64,000 nt of DNA from Aquabacterium lacunae (GTDB lineage Bacteria > Pseudomonadota > Gammaproteobacteria > Burkholderiales > Burkholderiaceae_C): positions 1 to 64,000 of the forward strand of contig NZ_SIXI01000002.1 in the NCBI RefSeq assembly GCF_004310865.1. The letters run 5' to 3'. Of the stretch, positions 46,465-55,974 are shown one piece after another. Position numbers and translations under genes: made by a program. How positions within the stretch are numbered: position 1 is the first letter of the stretch; each line of letters begins with the position of its first letter. A model generated the notes under the pieces. The model saw nothing but the letters and a program-made list of their open reading frames with translations. It was not told the origin of the DNA and searched no databases.

Positions 46465-49326
46465 ATGAGCAGGACCATCCCCATCCGCGCCCCTGAGGGC
46501 GAGCGCCAGCACACGCGTGCCACCTGCCCCTATTGCGGCACGGGTTGTGGCGTGATCATCGAAACCCGCCACGGCCAGATCGTCGATGTACAGGGCGACC
46601 CGGATCACCCGGCCAACTTCGGCAGGCTGTGCACCAAGGGCAGCACCCTGCACCTGACCGCGGCCCCGGCCGTGACCCAGGCCGCTCGCCTGCTGCAACC
46701 GGCCCTGCGCACGCAGCGCGATCAGGCACCGCAAGCCACCACCTGGAGCACGGCCCTCGACCATGTGGCCCAGGAGCTGGCGCGCATCGTGCGCACGCAC
46801 GGCCCGGACGCCATCGGCTTTTACGGCTCCGGTCAGCTGCTGACCGAAGACTATTACGTGCTCAACAAGCTGGCCAAAGGGCTGGTGGGCACCAACAACC
46901 TCGACACCAATTCGCGCCTGTGCATGAGCAGCGCCGTGGCCGGCTACAAGGCCACGCTGGGGGTGGATGCCCCCCCGGCCTGCTACGACGATTTCCAGCA
47001 CGCCCGCACCCTGTTCATCGTGGGGGCCAACACGGCATATGCGCACCCGATCCTGTTCCGGCGCATCGAGGGGGCCCGCAAGGCCAACCCGGATCAGAAG
47101 CTGATCGTGGCCGACCCACGCAAGACCGAGACGGCCGAAATGGCCGATCTGTACCTGCCCTTGCGCCCGGGCACCGACGTGGCGCTGTTCCATGGCCTGC
47201 TGCACATTGCGCTGGCCGAAGGCCTGATCGACATGGCCTACATCGAGGCCCACACCGAAGGCTTCGAGGCCCTGCGTGCCACCGTGGCCGACCACCCGCC
47301 CGCCCGCGTGGCCGATGTCTGCGGCGTGCCCGAAGCCGACCTGCTGCAGGCCGCGCGCTGGATGGGCGCTCACACGCCCACCCTGTCGCTGTATTGCCAG
47401 GGCCTGAACCAGAGCAGCCGCGGCACCGACAAGAACGCCACGCTCATCAACTTCCATCTGGCCACCGGACAGATCGGCAAGCCTGGCGCAGGCCCTTTCT
47501 CGCTGACCGGGCAGCCCAATGCCATGGGTGGGCGCGAAGTGGGCGGCATGGCCAACCTGCTGAGCGCGCACCGCGACCTGGCCAACCCGGCCCACCGCGA
47601 AGAGGTGGCCGCCCTGTGGGGTGTGGCCGATGTGCCCGCCCAGCCCGGCAAGACCGCCGTGGAAATGTTCGAAGCCGCTGCCCGCGGCGAGATCAAGGCC
47701 CTGTGGATTGCATGCACGAACCCCGCGCAGTCATTGCCTGACCAGGCCACCGTGCGCAAGGCACTGGAAACCGCCGAGCTGGTGGTGGTGCAGGAAGCCT
47801 TCGCCACGACCGCCACCGTGCCGTATGCCGATGTGCTGCTGCCGGCCACCACCTGGGGCGAAAAAGACGGCACCGTGACCAACAGCGAGCGCCGCATCAG
47901 CCGTGTGCGGGCGGCCCAGGCGCCTTCGGGGCTGGCCCGACACGACTGGCAGATCTTCCGCGACGTGGCCCGCCGCCTCGAAGCCTTGATGCCCGAGCGT
48001 CGCGCCACCTGGCGCACAGGCACCACCACCCTGTTCCCTTATGAAACCGCTGAGCAGGTGTGGAACGAACACCGCGACAGCACCCGCGGCCGTGACCTCG
48101 ACATCACGGGGCTGAGCTACGCCCTGCTGGAGCAGCAAGGCCCGCAGCAATGGCCCATGCCCGAAGGCCATGCACAAGGCACCGCGCGCCTGTACACCGA
48201 CGGGCGCTTCCCCACCCCCAGCGGCCGTGCGCGATTTGCCAACGTGCCCTACGAACCCGTGCAAGACCCCTGCACGGCCGAGTTCCCCATCAGCCTGAAC
48301 ACCGGGCGGCTGCGCGACCAGTGGCACGGCATGAGCCGCACCGGCACGCTGGGCCGCCTGTTCGGCCATGTCAGCGAACCCTGCATCGACCTGCACGCCA
48401 CCGACCTGCAGCAACGGGGCCTGGCCGAAGGCGACCTGGTGGAAGTGCGCTCGCGCCGTGGCAGCGTGATCGTGCCGGTGCACACCAGCGAGGCACAGCG
48501 CCCGGGGCAGGCTTTCATGGCCATGCACTGGGGCCAGGAAGTGCTGGGCGGCACCGGGCCGGAGGGGCAGGCCCGCACAGGGGTGAACGCCCTGACCAGT
48601 CCCTTCTTCTGCCCAAAATCCAAACAGCCCGAACTCAAGCACGCGGCCGTGCAGATCAGCCCTGTGCAACTGCCCTGGCGCCTGCTGGCCCTGGTGTGGT
48701 TGCCGGCCGAGCAGGCCAGCCGCTTGCGCGAGGCCCTCAAGGCGCAGATGACCGATTTCGCTTATGCCAGCTGCGTGCCTTTCGGCCGGGAGCCCCATGC
48801 GCAAGGCCTGGTGGGCGTGCTGTTCCGTGGCGCCCGCACCGAAGCGCCCAGCGCCGAATGGCTGCACGCCATGGAAGCCCTGCTGGGCCTGGACACCCCC
48901 GACTGCCTGCGCCTGCGCGACACCGCCCGAGGCCAGCACCGCACCGTGCGCCGGCAGGCCCTTGGCGAACAGCAAGTGCTGCAAGGCTTCCTGCTGGGTG
49001 GTGACATCAGCTCCGAAGTCTGGCTGCGCCCTTTGCTGCAGGAGGAAAGCCCGGTCGACACCTTCGGGCGCAACCTGCTAATGCCCGGCGCCACGCCCCC
49101 CGTGGCCACGGCCAGCAAAGGCCGTCAGGTGTGCACCTGCTTCAATGTGACCGAACCGGCCATCGTCGAAACACTGGGCCAGTGCCAGGGCTCGCCCGAC
49201 GAGCGGCTGTCGGCCCTTCAGGGGCAGCTGCGCTGTGGCACCAACTGCGGCTCCTGCGTGCCCGAACTCAAGAAGCTGATCAAGTCGCACCCGGCTCGGT
49301 GCGACAGCACGGCACCCGCGGCCTGA
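46465..49326 (+). CDS. Assimilatory nitrate reductase catalytic subunit
   Basis: This molybdopterin enzyme (953 residues) reduces nitrate to nitrite in the cytoplasm. The N-terminal [4Fe-4S] cysteines are Cys21, Cys24, Cys28 and Cys56 (CPYCGTGC...RLCTKG). Bis-MGD motifs follow, including DTNSRLCMSSAVAGYK, TGQIGKPGAGPFSLTGQPNAMGGREVGG and FPTPSGRARF. The C-terminus (about 885-940) is a BFD-like [2Fe-2S] domain (CTCFNV...CGTNCGSC) that receives electrons. There is no signal peptide. The 406-residue FAD/NAD protein nearby is the likely electron donor; MogA at 23 kb serves the cofactor. Confidence 0.95.
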   Translation: MSRTIPIRAPEGERQHTRATCPYCGTGCGVIIETRHGQIVDVQGDPDHPANFGRLCTKGSTLHLTAAPAVTQAARLLQPALRTQRDQAPQATTWSTALDHVAQELARIVRTHGPDAIGFYGSGQLLTEDYYVLNKLAKGLVGTNNLDTNSRLCMSSAVAGYKATLGVDAPPACYDDFQHARTLFIVGANTAYAHPILFRRIEGARKANPDQKLIVADPRKTETAEMADLYLPLRPGTDVALFHGLLHIALAEGLIDMAYIEAHTEGFEALRATVADHPPARVADVCGVPEADLLQAARWMGAHTPTLSLYCQGLNQSSRGTDKNATLINFHLATGQIGKPGAGPFSLTGQPNAMGGREVGGMANLLSAHRDLANPAHREEVAALWGVADVPAQPGKTAVEMFEAAARGEIKALWIACTNPAQSLPDQATVRKALETAELVVVQEAFATTATVPYADVLLPATTWGEKDGTVTNSERRISRVRAAQAPSGLARHDWQIFRDVARRLEALMPERRATWRTGTTTLFPYETAEQVWNEHRDSTRGRDLDITGLSYALLEQQGPQQWPMPEGHAQGTARLYTDGRFPTPSGRARFANVPYEPVQDPCTAEFPISLNTGRLRDQWHGMSRTGTLGRLFGHVSEPCIDLHATDLQQRGLAEGDLVEVRSRRGSVIVPVHTSEAQRPGQAFMAMHWGQEVLGGTGPEGQARTGVNALTSPFFCPKSKQPELKHAAVQISPVQLPWRLLALVWLPAEQASRLREALKAQMTDFAYASCVPFGREPHAQGLVGVLFRGARTEAPSAEWLHAMEALLGLDTPDCLRLRDTARGQHRTVRRQALGEQQVLQGFLLGGDISSEVWLRPLLQEESPVDTFGRNLLMPGATPPVATASKGRQVCTCFNVTEPAIVETLGQCQGSPDERLSALQGQLRCGTNCGSCVPELKKLIKSHPARCDSTAPAA

Positions 49327-49345
49327 TCGCAGCGACAATGCCCGC

Positions 49346-50305
49346 ATGAGCATTGCCGCCTACATCAAGGAAATCGGCCGGGGCAAAGAAGGCGCCCGGC
49401 CGCTGTCGTGTGACCAGGCCCGTGACCTGTTCGACCAGGTCCTCGACGGCCGTGTGACCGACCTCGAGGTCGGCGCCTTCGCCCTGGCCATGCGCATCAA
49501 GGGCGAAACCGACGAAGAACTGGATGGGTTCGTGCAGTCCACCCTGGCGCGCTGTATGCCGCTGCCTGCACCCCAGCCCCATGGCTCGGGCGTGGTGGTG
49601 CTGCCCAGCTACAACGGCGCACGCAAGCTGCCCAACCTGACCGCGCTGCTGGCTGCCCATCTGGCGCGCAGCGGTGTGGCGGTGCTGGTGCATGGCCCGC
49701 TGGCCGATCCCACCCGGGTCACCACGGCCCAGGTGTTCGATGCCCTCGGCTGGGCGCGGTGCCGTACACCGCAAGAAGTGGCTTCGGCCTGGCTGGCGCG
49801 CCAACCTGCCTTTGTCGACACCCACACCCTCTGCCCTGGCTTGGCCAGGTTGCTGGACGTGCGCTGGACCATCGGCCTGCGCAACCCGGCGCACACCGTG
49901 GCCAAGCTGCTCGCCCCCCTGCCGCCAGCCGTGCCCACCGTGCGTGTGGTCAACCATACCCACCCTGAATACGCCGTGTCGCTGAAGGCTTACCTGCAGC
50001 GCACCCAGGCCAACGCACTGCTGATGCGAGGCACCGAAGGCGAGCCCGTGGCCGACGCGCGCAGGCAACCCCGTTTCGATGTGTACCTGCAAGGCGAGAT
50101 GGACACCAGCCTGAGCCGTCAACCCCAGGAGGGCACGCTGACCGCCCTGCCCGACCTGCCCACGCAACACGACGCTGGCACCACTGCGGCATACATCCAG
50201 TCGGTGCTGGAGGGCACACAACCCTTGCCTGAGTCGATCGGCCAGCAAGCCCGATGCCTGCGACAGGCCCTGGGGCAGGCCGAAGCCCGGCACGCCCAGC
50301 GCTGA
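49346..50305 (+). CDS. ybiB: DNA-binding protein YbiB (TrpD2 family)
   Basis: The 319-residue protein has the anthranilate phosphoribosyltransferase-like fold: an N-terminal helical bundle (IAAYIKEIGRGKEGARPLSCDQARDLFDQVLDGRVTDLEVGAFALAMRIKGE) and a larger domain with HGPLADPTRVTTAQVFDALG. TrpD2/YbiB lacks the PRPP-site residues and binds nucleic acid. It follows the nitrate reductase stop by 19 bases and is probably co-transcribed; the reason for the link is unknown. Confidence 0.9.
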   Translation: MSIAAYIKEIGRGKEGARPLSCDQARDLFDQVLDGRVTDLEVGAFALAMRIKGETDEELDGFVQSTLARCMPLPAPQPHGSGVVVLPSYNGARKLPNLTALLAAHLARSGVAVLVHGPLADPTRVTTAQVFDALGWARCRTPQEVASAWLARQPAFVDTHTLCPGLARLLDVRWTIGLRNPAHTVAKLLAPLPPAVPTVRVVNHTHPEYAVSLKAYLQRTQANALLMRGTEGEPVADARRQPRFDVYLQGEMDTSLSRQPQEGTLTALPDLPTQHDAGTTAAYIQSVLEGTQPLPESIGQQARCLRQALGQAEARHAQR

Positions 50306-51292
50306 TCAGCCCTTCACACGGGCCAGCAGCACCACGCCCCCCAGGATGGCGGCCGTGCCCAGCAGCAACTGGGGCGTGATGGGCTCACCCAGCCACACAG
50401 AGGCCATCCAGAGGGTCGACAGCGGCCCGATCATGCCCACCTGCGAAGCCATCGATGCCCCCAGGTGCTTGACGCCCTGCATGACCAGCCAGATCGGCAG
50501 CACCGTGCAGGCCACGGCATTGAGCACCGACAAGGCATGGGCTTGCCAGGGCAGATGTGCCCAACCACCCGCCTGTCCACCCGAGACCTGATGCACCACC
50601 ACCCACTGGACAATGCACAGCACACAGGCCATGCAGGACGCGTAGGACACCAGGCGCAGGCTGCCCAGGCGCTGCACCAGGGTGCCGCTGCCCATCAGGT
50701 ACACCGCATACGACAGGGCACTGGCAAACACCAGCGCCCCGCCCAGCAACACGTCATGCCAGCCTGCGGCAACGTGCACGCCCAGGTGCAGAGACGACAG
50801 ATCGTGCAAGAACACGACCACCACGCCCGCATAGGCCAGCGCCATGGCACCGACCGCGGCCCAGCGCACCCGGTGCCCCAGAAACACCACCGACAGCAAC
50901 AGCACCAGTGTGGGATTGAGGTACAAGATCGCCCGCTCCAGACTGGCCGAGATGTACTGAAGCCCCAGGAAGTCAAGGGTCGAGGCCAGGTAGTAGCCGC
51001 AAAAACCCAGCGCGGCCACCTGCCAGGCATCCCGGCGCCCCAGGGGCGTTCGCCGGGCCTCCTCCGACCTCGACACCCACCAGGCCAGGGCCGCAAACAG
51101 GGGCAGCGCATAGGCCATGCGCATCCCCACGGTCGAGACCGCGTCGGCACCCAGCCGGTACATCAACTTGGCCACGATGGCCTTGCCGGAAAACGCCACG
51201 GCACCTGCGGTGGCGGCCGCAAAACCCAGTTGCCGACCCGTCAGCCCCTGCAGACTCTCCCTGGCATCGGCCAGGCGTTCAGAAACACGCAT
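50306..51292 (-). CDS. DMT superfamily transporter (EamA)
   Basis: This inner-membrane protein (328 residues) has ten hydrophobic helices arranged as two EamA repeats. Telltale segments are LERAILYLNPTLVLLLSVVFLGHRVRWAAVGAMALAYAGVVVVF and the terminal TPQLLLGTAAILGGVVLLAR. The substrate is unknown. I chose the ATG at 51292; a GTG at 51343 is possible. It is convergent with ybiB, with no gap between stops. Confidence 0.9.
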   Translation of the reverse strand: MRVSERLADARESLQGLTGRQLGFAAATAGAVAFSGKAIVAKLMYRLGADAVSTVGMRMAYALPLFAALAWWVSRSEEARRTPLGRRDAWQVAALGFCGYYLASTLDFLGLQYISASLERAILYLNPTLVLLLSVVFLGHRVRWAAVGAMALAYAGVVVVFLHDLSSLHLGVHVAAGWHDVLLGGALVFASALSYAVYLMGSGTLVQRLGSLRLVSYASCMACVLCIVQWVVVHQVSGGQAGGWAHLPWQAHALSVLNAVACTVLPIWLVMQGVKHLGASMASQVGMIGPLSTLWMASVWLGEPITPQLLLGTAAILGGVVLLARVKG

Positions 51293-51378
51293 CTGGACAC
51301 CATACACCAGCGGCTTGCAGGCACGGCTTGCGGCAAAATCCACGCTTTTGCGCTTGCCCCGCTGACCAGAGACACCAC

Positions 51379-51693
51379 ATGGCCTTCGCCGACAACCTCA
51401 AACAACTGCCACCCGTCGCCCACCTGTCGGCCATTGAACTGATCGACGCAGATGGACAGGTCAGCGCCCGCATCGAGAACAAGCCAGGCCAGGCGGGCTC
51501 GCTGGCCGTCTACGCTGCCCTGGCCAGCCGGCATGGCAGCATCAACGCCGCGGCGGCCCTGGAAGGCCTGGACATCTACGCCGAACACACCGCCGATGCC
51601 CGTTTGAACGCCGGCAAGCACCCCAACATCGATCGCCTGATCGCGATCGCCGCCGGCGCACCTGCGCTGACCGTTCGCACCGTCGCTGCCTGA
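51379..51693 (+). CDS. DUF2322 family protein
   Basis: This 104-residue soluble protein matches DUF2322, found mainly in betaproteobacteria: MAFADNLKQLPPVAHLSAIELIDADG, IENKPGQAGSLAVYAALASRHG, and a C-terminal AEHTADARLNAGKHPNIDRL. The function is unknown. It is divergent from the DMT transporter. Confidence 0.87.
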   Translation: MAFADNLKQLPPVAHLSAIELIDADGQVSARIENKPGQAGSLAVYAALASRHGSINAAAALEGLDIYAEHTADARLNAGKHPNIDRLIAIAAGAPALTVRTVAA

Positions 51694-51732
51694 CCTCGGG
51701 TCGCGCGCATTGTGCTGCAGCCCCACGTCGCC

Positions 51733-53745
51733 ATGAGCCCACCGCCGTCACGCCTCGGGTCGTGGCTGGCAGGCCTGTGCCTGCTGGTCAGCATGCTGCT
51801 GGCGGGTGGGTCGGTGCAATGGCACCGCGACGCATTGACGCACCAGGGGCCATCGGCCCTGGCGCCCCTCGCCGATGGCCGTGTCTGGGTGGTGGTGGAC
51901 AGCGGTCTGCTGCTGCTGGACACCGCGGGCCACACCGTGCAGCAGGTGCCACTGGACAGGCTGGGGCTGCCGAAGGCGCCCGCCACGCTGTCGGTGCGCT
52001 CGCTGGTCGACCACGACGAATTGCTGGCCATGAGCCGCGGGCACCCGGATGTCGTGGTGCTCAATGGGCAGACCGGGGCCTTGACCCGCACCGTGCACCT
52101 GGACTGGCCGGCCGACCTGCGCCACCAGCTGGACGGCGCGGTCTGGCTGGCCGTGCACCTGGATGGCCGGATGGCCGTGGCCACAGGGGGCAGCCACACC
52201 GTGGTGCTGTTCAGCCCCGAGGGGCGATTGCTGGCGCGCAGCCAACCCGGCACCTTCGAATTCACGAACCGGCTGTGGTGGGAGGGCGACACCCTCTGGG
52301 CCACGGACACCAACCGCGCTGCGCTGGTGGGCCTGAGCGGGCTCGACCTGCGTCAGACCAGCCGTCTGACGCTCAAACCCACCACAGACCGGCAGTATCT
52401 GGCCTTGTCCGACACACACCCTGCGCGCGGCGTGCCGGACAGCCCCGTGGCCACCATCGCCCTGCTCGATGCCCGCATGCAAAAGGGTGATGTCGCCTTC
52501 GTGATGCCTGATGGGGCCCTCAAGGCGCTCGAACTGCCAGACACCGCCGAGCCCAGGGACCTGGCCTGGCGACGCGAAGAACTGCTGGTCATCGACGGGC
52601 ATGACTGGCGCATACGTCGATTCGGTGTCGACGGTCATGCGCTGGACGACTACGCCGATGCCACCTTGCGCCATGCCCTGGCCAGCGAGCGCGCCCAGGC
52701 CGACGCGGCCATGGATCGGCACCGTCTGGCGCGCCTGGGGGCTGTGGTGGCCCTTCTCCTGGGCATGTTGTGCTGGGCTTTGCAGCGGTGGCGCCAACAG
52801 GCGCCCGCCCGGGCCGAAGCAGGAATGGAATTGCGGTTCGTGGGCACCATGCCCGAACAAGCACCACGCCGGTTGGTCAAAGCCCTGATTGCACGCGCGC
52901 CCCTGCTGATGACCCTGGCCTTCCTCGCCTTGATCGTGCAGCCAGGCTCGACCTGGCCTGTGCGGTTCGGCTCACTCGGCGGCATGCTGGCAGCCCTGGC
53001 ACTGCAACCCAGCTGGCTCAAGCGCCTGGCCCGTCACCCGGCCTTCGAGTCGATGCTGAACCAGCAGGCCTTGCAATGGCTGCGCCTGACGCCCCATTGG
53101 GCCGCCGCAGCCAAGCCCGGCGAGCACGCCCGAGAGACCTGGATGATGCGCGATGGCATGCGCGTGCGCTGGATGGTGCTGACCAGCCGGCGCCTGCTGG
53201 CCTTCAGAAGCCCGCCGTCGGGGACCCAGGCGCTGGAGGCGCGCTGGTACCGCGCCGGCATCGAGCGTGTTCGCCTGGTTTCGCGCAAGCGCCTGCCCAC
53301 CTGGACCCGCCTGCAACACACCTTTGCCCCAGGGGTGTGGATGCAGATCCGCATGGCCGACGGTCGCATCCTGCAGGGGCTGGTGCCGTCACAGGTCACG
53401 GCCGAACGGGTGCTGCATCACCTGGGCATTCCGGCCGCCCAGCGCGAAGAGGTGGAACCGCTCGCGCTGGACACGCTCCAGGCGCCCGGATGGGTGCCTG
53501 CCTTGTTGTCAGGCATCGTGCCCGGCGCCGGCCAATGGTGGCAACACCGCCGAGCCCAGGCCCTGCTCTTCTTCGTGTTCTGGGCCGTGTGGCTGGTTGC
53601 CGTCAGCCTGCCCGTGGGGCTGGCTTTCTGGCACCGCAGCACCGAAATCGGCACCAGTGCCTGGGTGATGGCACTGATGCCCCCCCTGTGGACTCAGGCC
53701 CTGGCGGGTCTGGATGCCTGGATCCAGCGCCCACGCAGGGCCTGA
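51733..53745 (+). CDS. Uncharacterised envelope protein: propeller-like, PH-like and membrane regions
   Basis: The 670-residue protein starts with a membrane helix (about 10-26), then ~300 residues of beta-rich repeats with Asp/Gly turns (DGRVWVVVDSGLLLLDTAG, DGRMAVATGGSHTVVLFSPEG) suggestive of an NHL-type propeller outside the cell membrane. Helices follow at about 340-358 and 395-420. A PH-like cytoplasmic domain (RWMVLTSRRLLAFRS, about 475-560) and a C-terminal pair of helices (VPALLSGIVPGAGQWWQHRRAQALLFFVFWAVWL) close it. I do not recognise the whole architecture. A GTG seven codons upstream is an alternative start. Confidence 0.75.
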   Translation: MSPPPSRLGSWLAGLCLLVSMLLAGGSVQWHRDALTHQGPSALAPLADGRVWVVVDSGLLLLDTAGHTVQQVPLDRLGLPKAPATLSVRSLVDHDELLAMSRGHPDVVVLNGQTGALTRTVHLDWPADLRHQLDGAVWLAVHLDGRMAVATGGSHTVVLFSPEGRLLARSQPGTFEFTNRLWWEGDTLWATDTNRAALVGLSGLDLRQTSRLTLKPTTDRQYLALSDTHPARGVPDSPVATIALLDARMQKGDVAFVMPDGALKALELPDTAEPRDLAWRREELLVIDGHDWRIRRFGVDGHALDDYADATLRHALASERAQADAAMDRHRLARLGAVVALLLGMLCWALQRWRQQAPARAEAGMELRFVGTMPEQAPRRLVKALIARAPLLMTLAFLALIVQPGSTWPVRFGSLGGMLAALALQPSWLKRLARHPAFESMLNQQALQWLRLTPHWAAAAKPGEHARETWMMRDGMRVRWMVLTSRRLLAFRSPPSGTQALEARWYRAGIERVRLVSRKRLPTWTRLQHTFAPGVWMQIRMADGRILQGLVPSQVTAERVLHHLGIPAAQREEVEPLALDTLQAPGWVPALLSGIVPGAGQWWQHRRAQALLFFVFWAVWLVAVSLPVGLAFWHRSTEIGTSAWVMALMPPLWTQALAGLDAWIQRPRRA

Positions 53746-53913
53746 CCTGGGGCGGGCGCACCGCCTGGTCTGTTGCCGATTGGCAAACCCCTGAAGCCAT
53801 CGCGGGCTTTTCCGTGAAAAACGGGCGTTGCCTCGCGCCGGCATCTCGTGCGGGTCTTCTTTCCTTCATCACTCAGGGCTAATCTCGCCGGGCAACTTGG
53901 ATGGAGGTGCCCC

Positions 53914-55974
53914 ATGAAGCCCGTGCTTCGCAACGGCCTGATGGCCATCGTGGGCCTGAGCGCTCTCGCCTTCGGGGCCTTGCCCCACTTCAGCTCTCGC
54001 GCGGTGGACGAACATCTGCGCCAACTGGCCAGCACCCCTGACCCCAAGAGTGATGTGCTGCTGCGCAACCTGCAGCACACGGCGGGGTACCTGTCTTCAA
54101 CAGGATCGGTCGATGTGGTGGTGCGTGACCGATGCCACACCGGCGACGGTGACGCCGACACCGTCTGGCGGCTTGACTACGAGGCCAGCCACCTCCCGAG
54201 CTTCACGGCCTCTAACCGCTTCCACTGGTCGCTCAAACCACAGGGGGAAGGCGCAGAGGTGTTCAAGCGGGTGTTCGGCAGCGACAACCCCTTGCAAGGC
54301 GACGGTCAGGTTCGTTGGACTGGCGCGATCCATTCCGACCTGAGCTTGCCTGCCATGTCGTATGCCGCAGGCGGCGAACGCCTGGAAGGCTCTCCCTCCA
54401 AAGGCAAGGTATCCTGGCACCACAAGGCGCTGCAGTTCCAGTGGCAGCTCGATGACGTCACCCTGCGTGGTACCGGCCACGCCGTGCAGGTCAAGGGCCT
54501 GGGGATCGATCTCGACCTGCAGCACTGGCAGCGCGGCATCGGCAGCATGGGCCTGAAAGTGCAGGAGATCAGCAGCCAGACGGCCACGGCCACAGGCCTG
54601 GAATTCCGCTCCATCACACTAGAAAAGAACGACCGCCTCGACTCCACGCTCACCCAGCGCCTGAGCCGTGTGCAATGGGCCGGACAGGAGCTCAAGGACA
54701 TGGTGCTGGAGGCTTCGGTGCAAGGCCTGCACGCGGCCAGCGTGGAAACGCTCACCACGGTGATGGGCTCGTCATGCGGTGTCCAGGCCCTGACCCGCGA
54801 GGAAAGCCAGAAGGTGCGCCAGGCCGTGCAGACCCTGCTGGCCAGCGGCATGAAGGCGGGCATCACCCGGCTGAGTGGTCTGGGCACGCAAGGCGGCCTG
54901 GAGGGCGACTTCCAGCTGCAACTGGCTGCCGCCGCCCCCGGGCAGGCCCTCAGCACCGCACGGCTGCTGAACGCACAGGGCAAGCTGCTGCTCAAGGGTG
55001 AGCTGCTCAACGCCGACCAGCGGCAGTTCGTGCTGGCCTCGCAGATGGCGCGCGAAACCCCTGACGGCCTGCAAGCCACCCTCAAGTTCGAAAAGGGCAT
55101 GCTGCAGGTCAATGGTCGCCCGCTGGATGCCGCCCCGGTGGTGGCCGCACTGGGCCGCTTCGACGAGGTGGTGATGGCCTTCCTGAATGACGAAGCGCCG
55201 ATCACACAGGCGCAGGCCGAGACCGATGCGCAAGAAGCCGAAGAGGCTGCACCTGCCGAAAACGATGAAGCCATGGCACAAGCGCCCGCCGAGCCGGAGG
55301 CACCCGCACAGGCGCCCATGAGCCCACCGCCTGGCGCCCAGCCACCATTGGCTGTGGCACCCGCACAGGCGCCAATGGCTGCTGCCCCACCCCCTGCAGA
55401 CTGCAATGTGCTGAAGGACTGCATGAGCATGAGCCTGCAGGCCGCCATGAGGGAAGACCTCGACACCGTGCGCACCCTGGCCGCCAGGATGCAAGCCCTG
55501 CCGAAGCCTGCACCGGGCAACCGCGCGCAGGCGCGCAAACAGAACCAGCTGGCACTGACGGCCTTGCAAGCGGGCAACTCGACCGAAGCCGTGGCCCTGC
55601 TGCGCATGGCGGTCAAGGAAGACCCCCGCGACGTCGAGATCATGGGCAACCTGGGCTTTGCGCTGCTCAAGGCGCAACAAGCACCCGAGGCTGCACAGGT
55701 GCTCACCGAGGCCCTGCTGCTCGACCCACGGCGCACCGCCACCTGGGCACCGCTGGGTGAAGCACTGGGGGCCTCAGGGCGAGGCGCTCAGGGCGCGGCG
55801 GCCCTGTGGATCGCCTGGCAATGGTCGGGCAACCGCGAGCGCACCTTGACCGCCTTCCAGGACAAGGCCCAACGCGAGATGGCCGCCCAGCATGCGGCCA
55901 TGGCCGAGATGTACCAGCGCACCGCCCAGTGGGTGAGCGCCGGGCAGCGCCCTGACTTCAAGAGCCTGCGCTGA
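53914..55974 (+). CDS. DUF945-like (YdgA) protein with C-terminal TPR domain
   Basis: This exported or anchored protein (686 residues) has a signal/anchor helix (about 8-25), then a long DUF945-like region (to about 430: SLKPQGEGAEVFKRVFGSDNPLQGDGQVRWTG, RLLNAQGKLLLKGELL). A low-complexity Ala/Pro/Glu linker with repeated APAQAPM (about 440-505) leads to a helical domain with at least two TPR motifs (LALTALQAGNSTEAVALLRMAVKEDPRDVEIMGNLGFALLKAQQ). DUF945 proteins are envelope proteins of unclear role. A GGAGG site supports the start. The stop abuts the purL stop. Confidence 0.82.
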   Translation: MKPVLRNGLMAIVGLSALAFGALPHFSSRAVDEHLRQLASTPDPKSDVLLRNLQHTAGYLSSTGSVDVVVRDRCHTGDGDADTVWRLDYEASHLPSFTASNRFHWSLKPQGEGAEVFKRVFGSDNPLQGDGQVRWTGAIHSDLSLPAMSYAAGGERLEGSPSKGKVSWHHKALQFQWQLDDVTLRGTGHAVQVKGLGIDLDLQHWQRGIGSMGLKVQEISSQTATATGLEFRSITLEKNDRLDSTLTQRLSRVQWAGQELKDMVLEASVQGLHAASVETLTTVMGSSCGVQALTREESQKVRQAVQTLLASGMKAGITRLSGLGTQGGLEGDFQLQLAAAAPGQALSTARLLNAQGKLLLKGELLNADQRQFVLASQMARETPDGLQATLKFEKGMLQVNGRPLDAAPVVAALGRFDEVVMAFLNDEAPITQAQAETDAQEAEEAAPAENDEAMAQAPAEPEAPAQAPMSPPPGAQPPLAVAPAQAPMAAAPPPADCNVLKDCMSMSLQAAMREDLDTVRTLAARMQALPKPAPGNRAQARKQNQLALTALQAGNSTEAVALLRMAVKEDPRDVEIMGNLGFALLKAQQAPEAAQVLTEALLLDPRRTATWAPLGEALGASGRGAQGAAALWIAWQWSGNRERTLTAFQDKAQREMAAQHAAMAEMYQRTAQWVSAGQRPDFKSLR

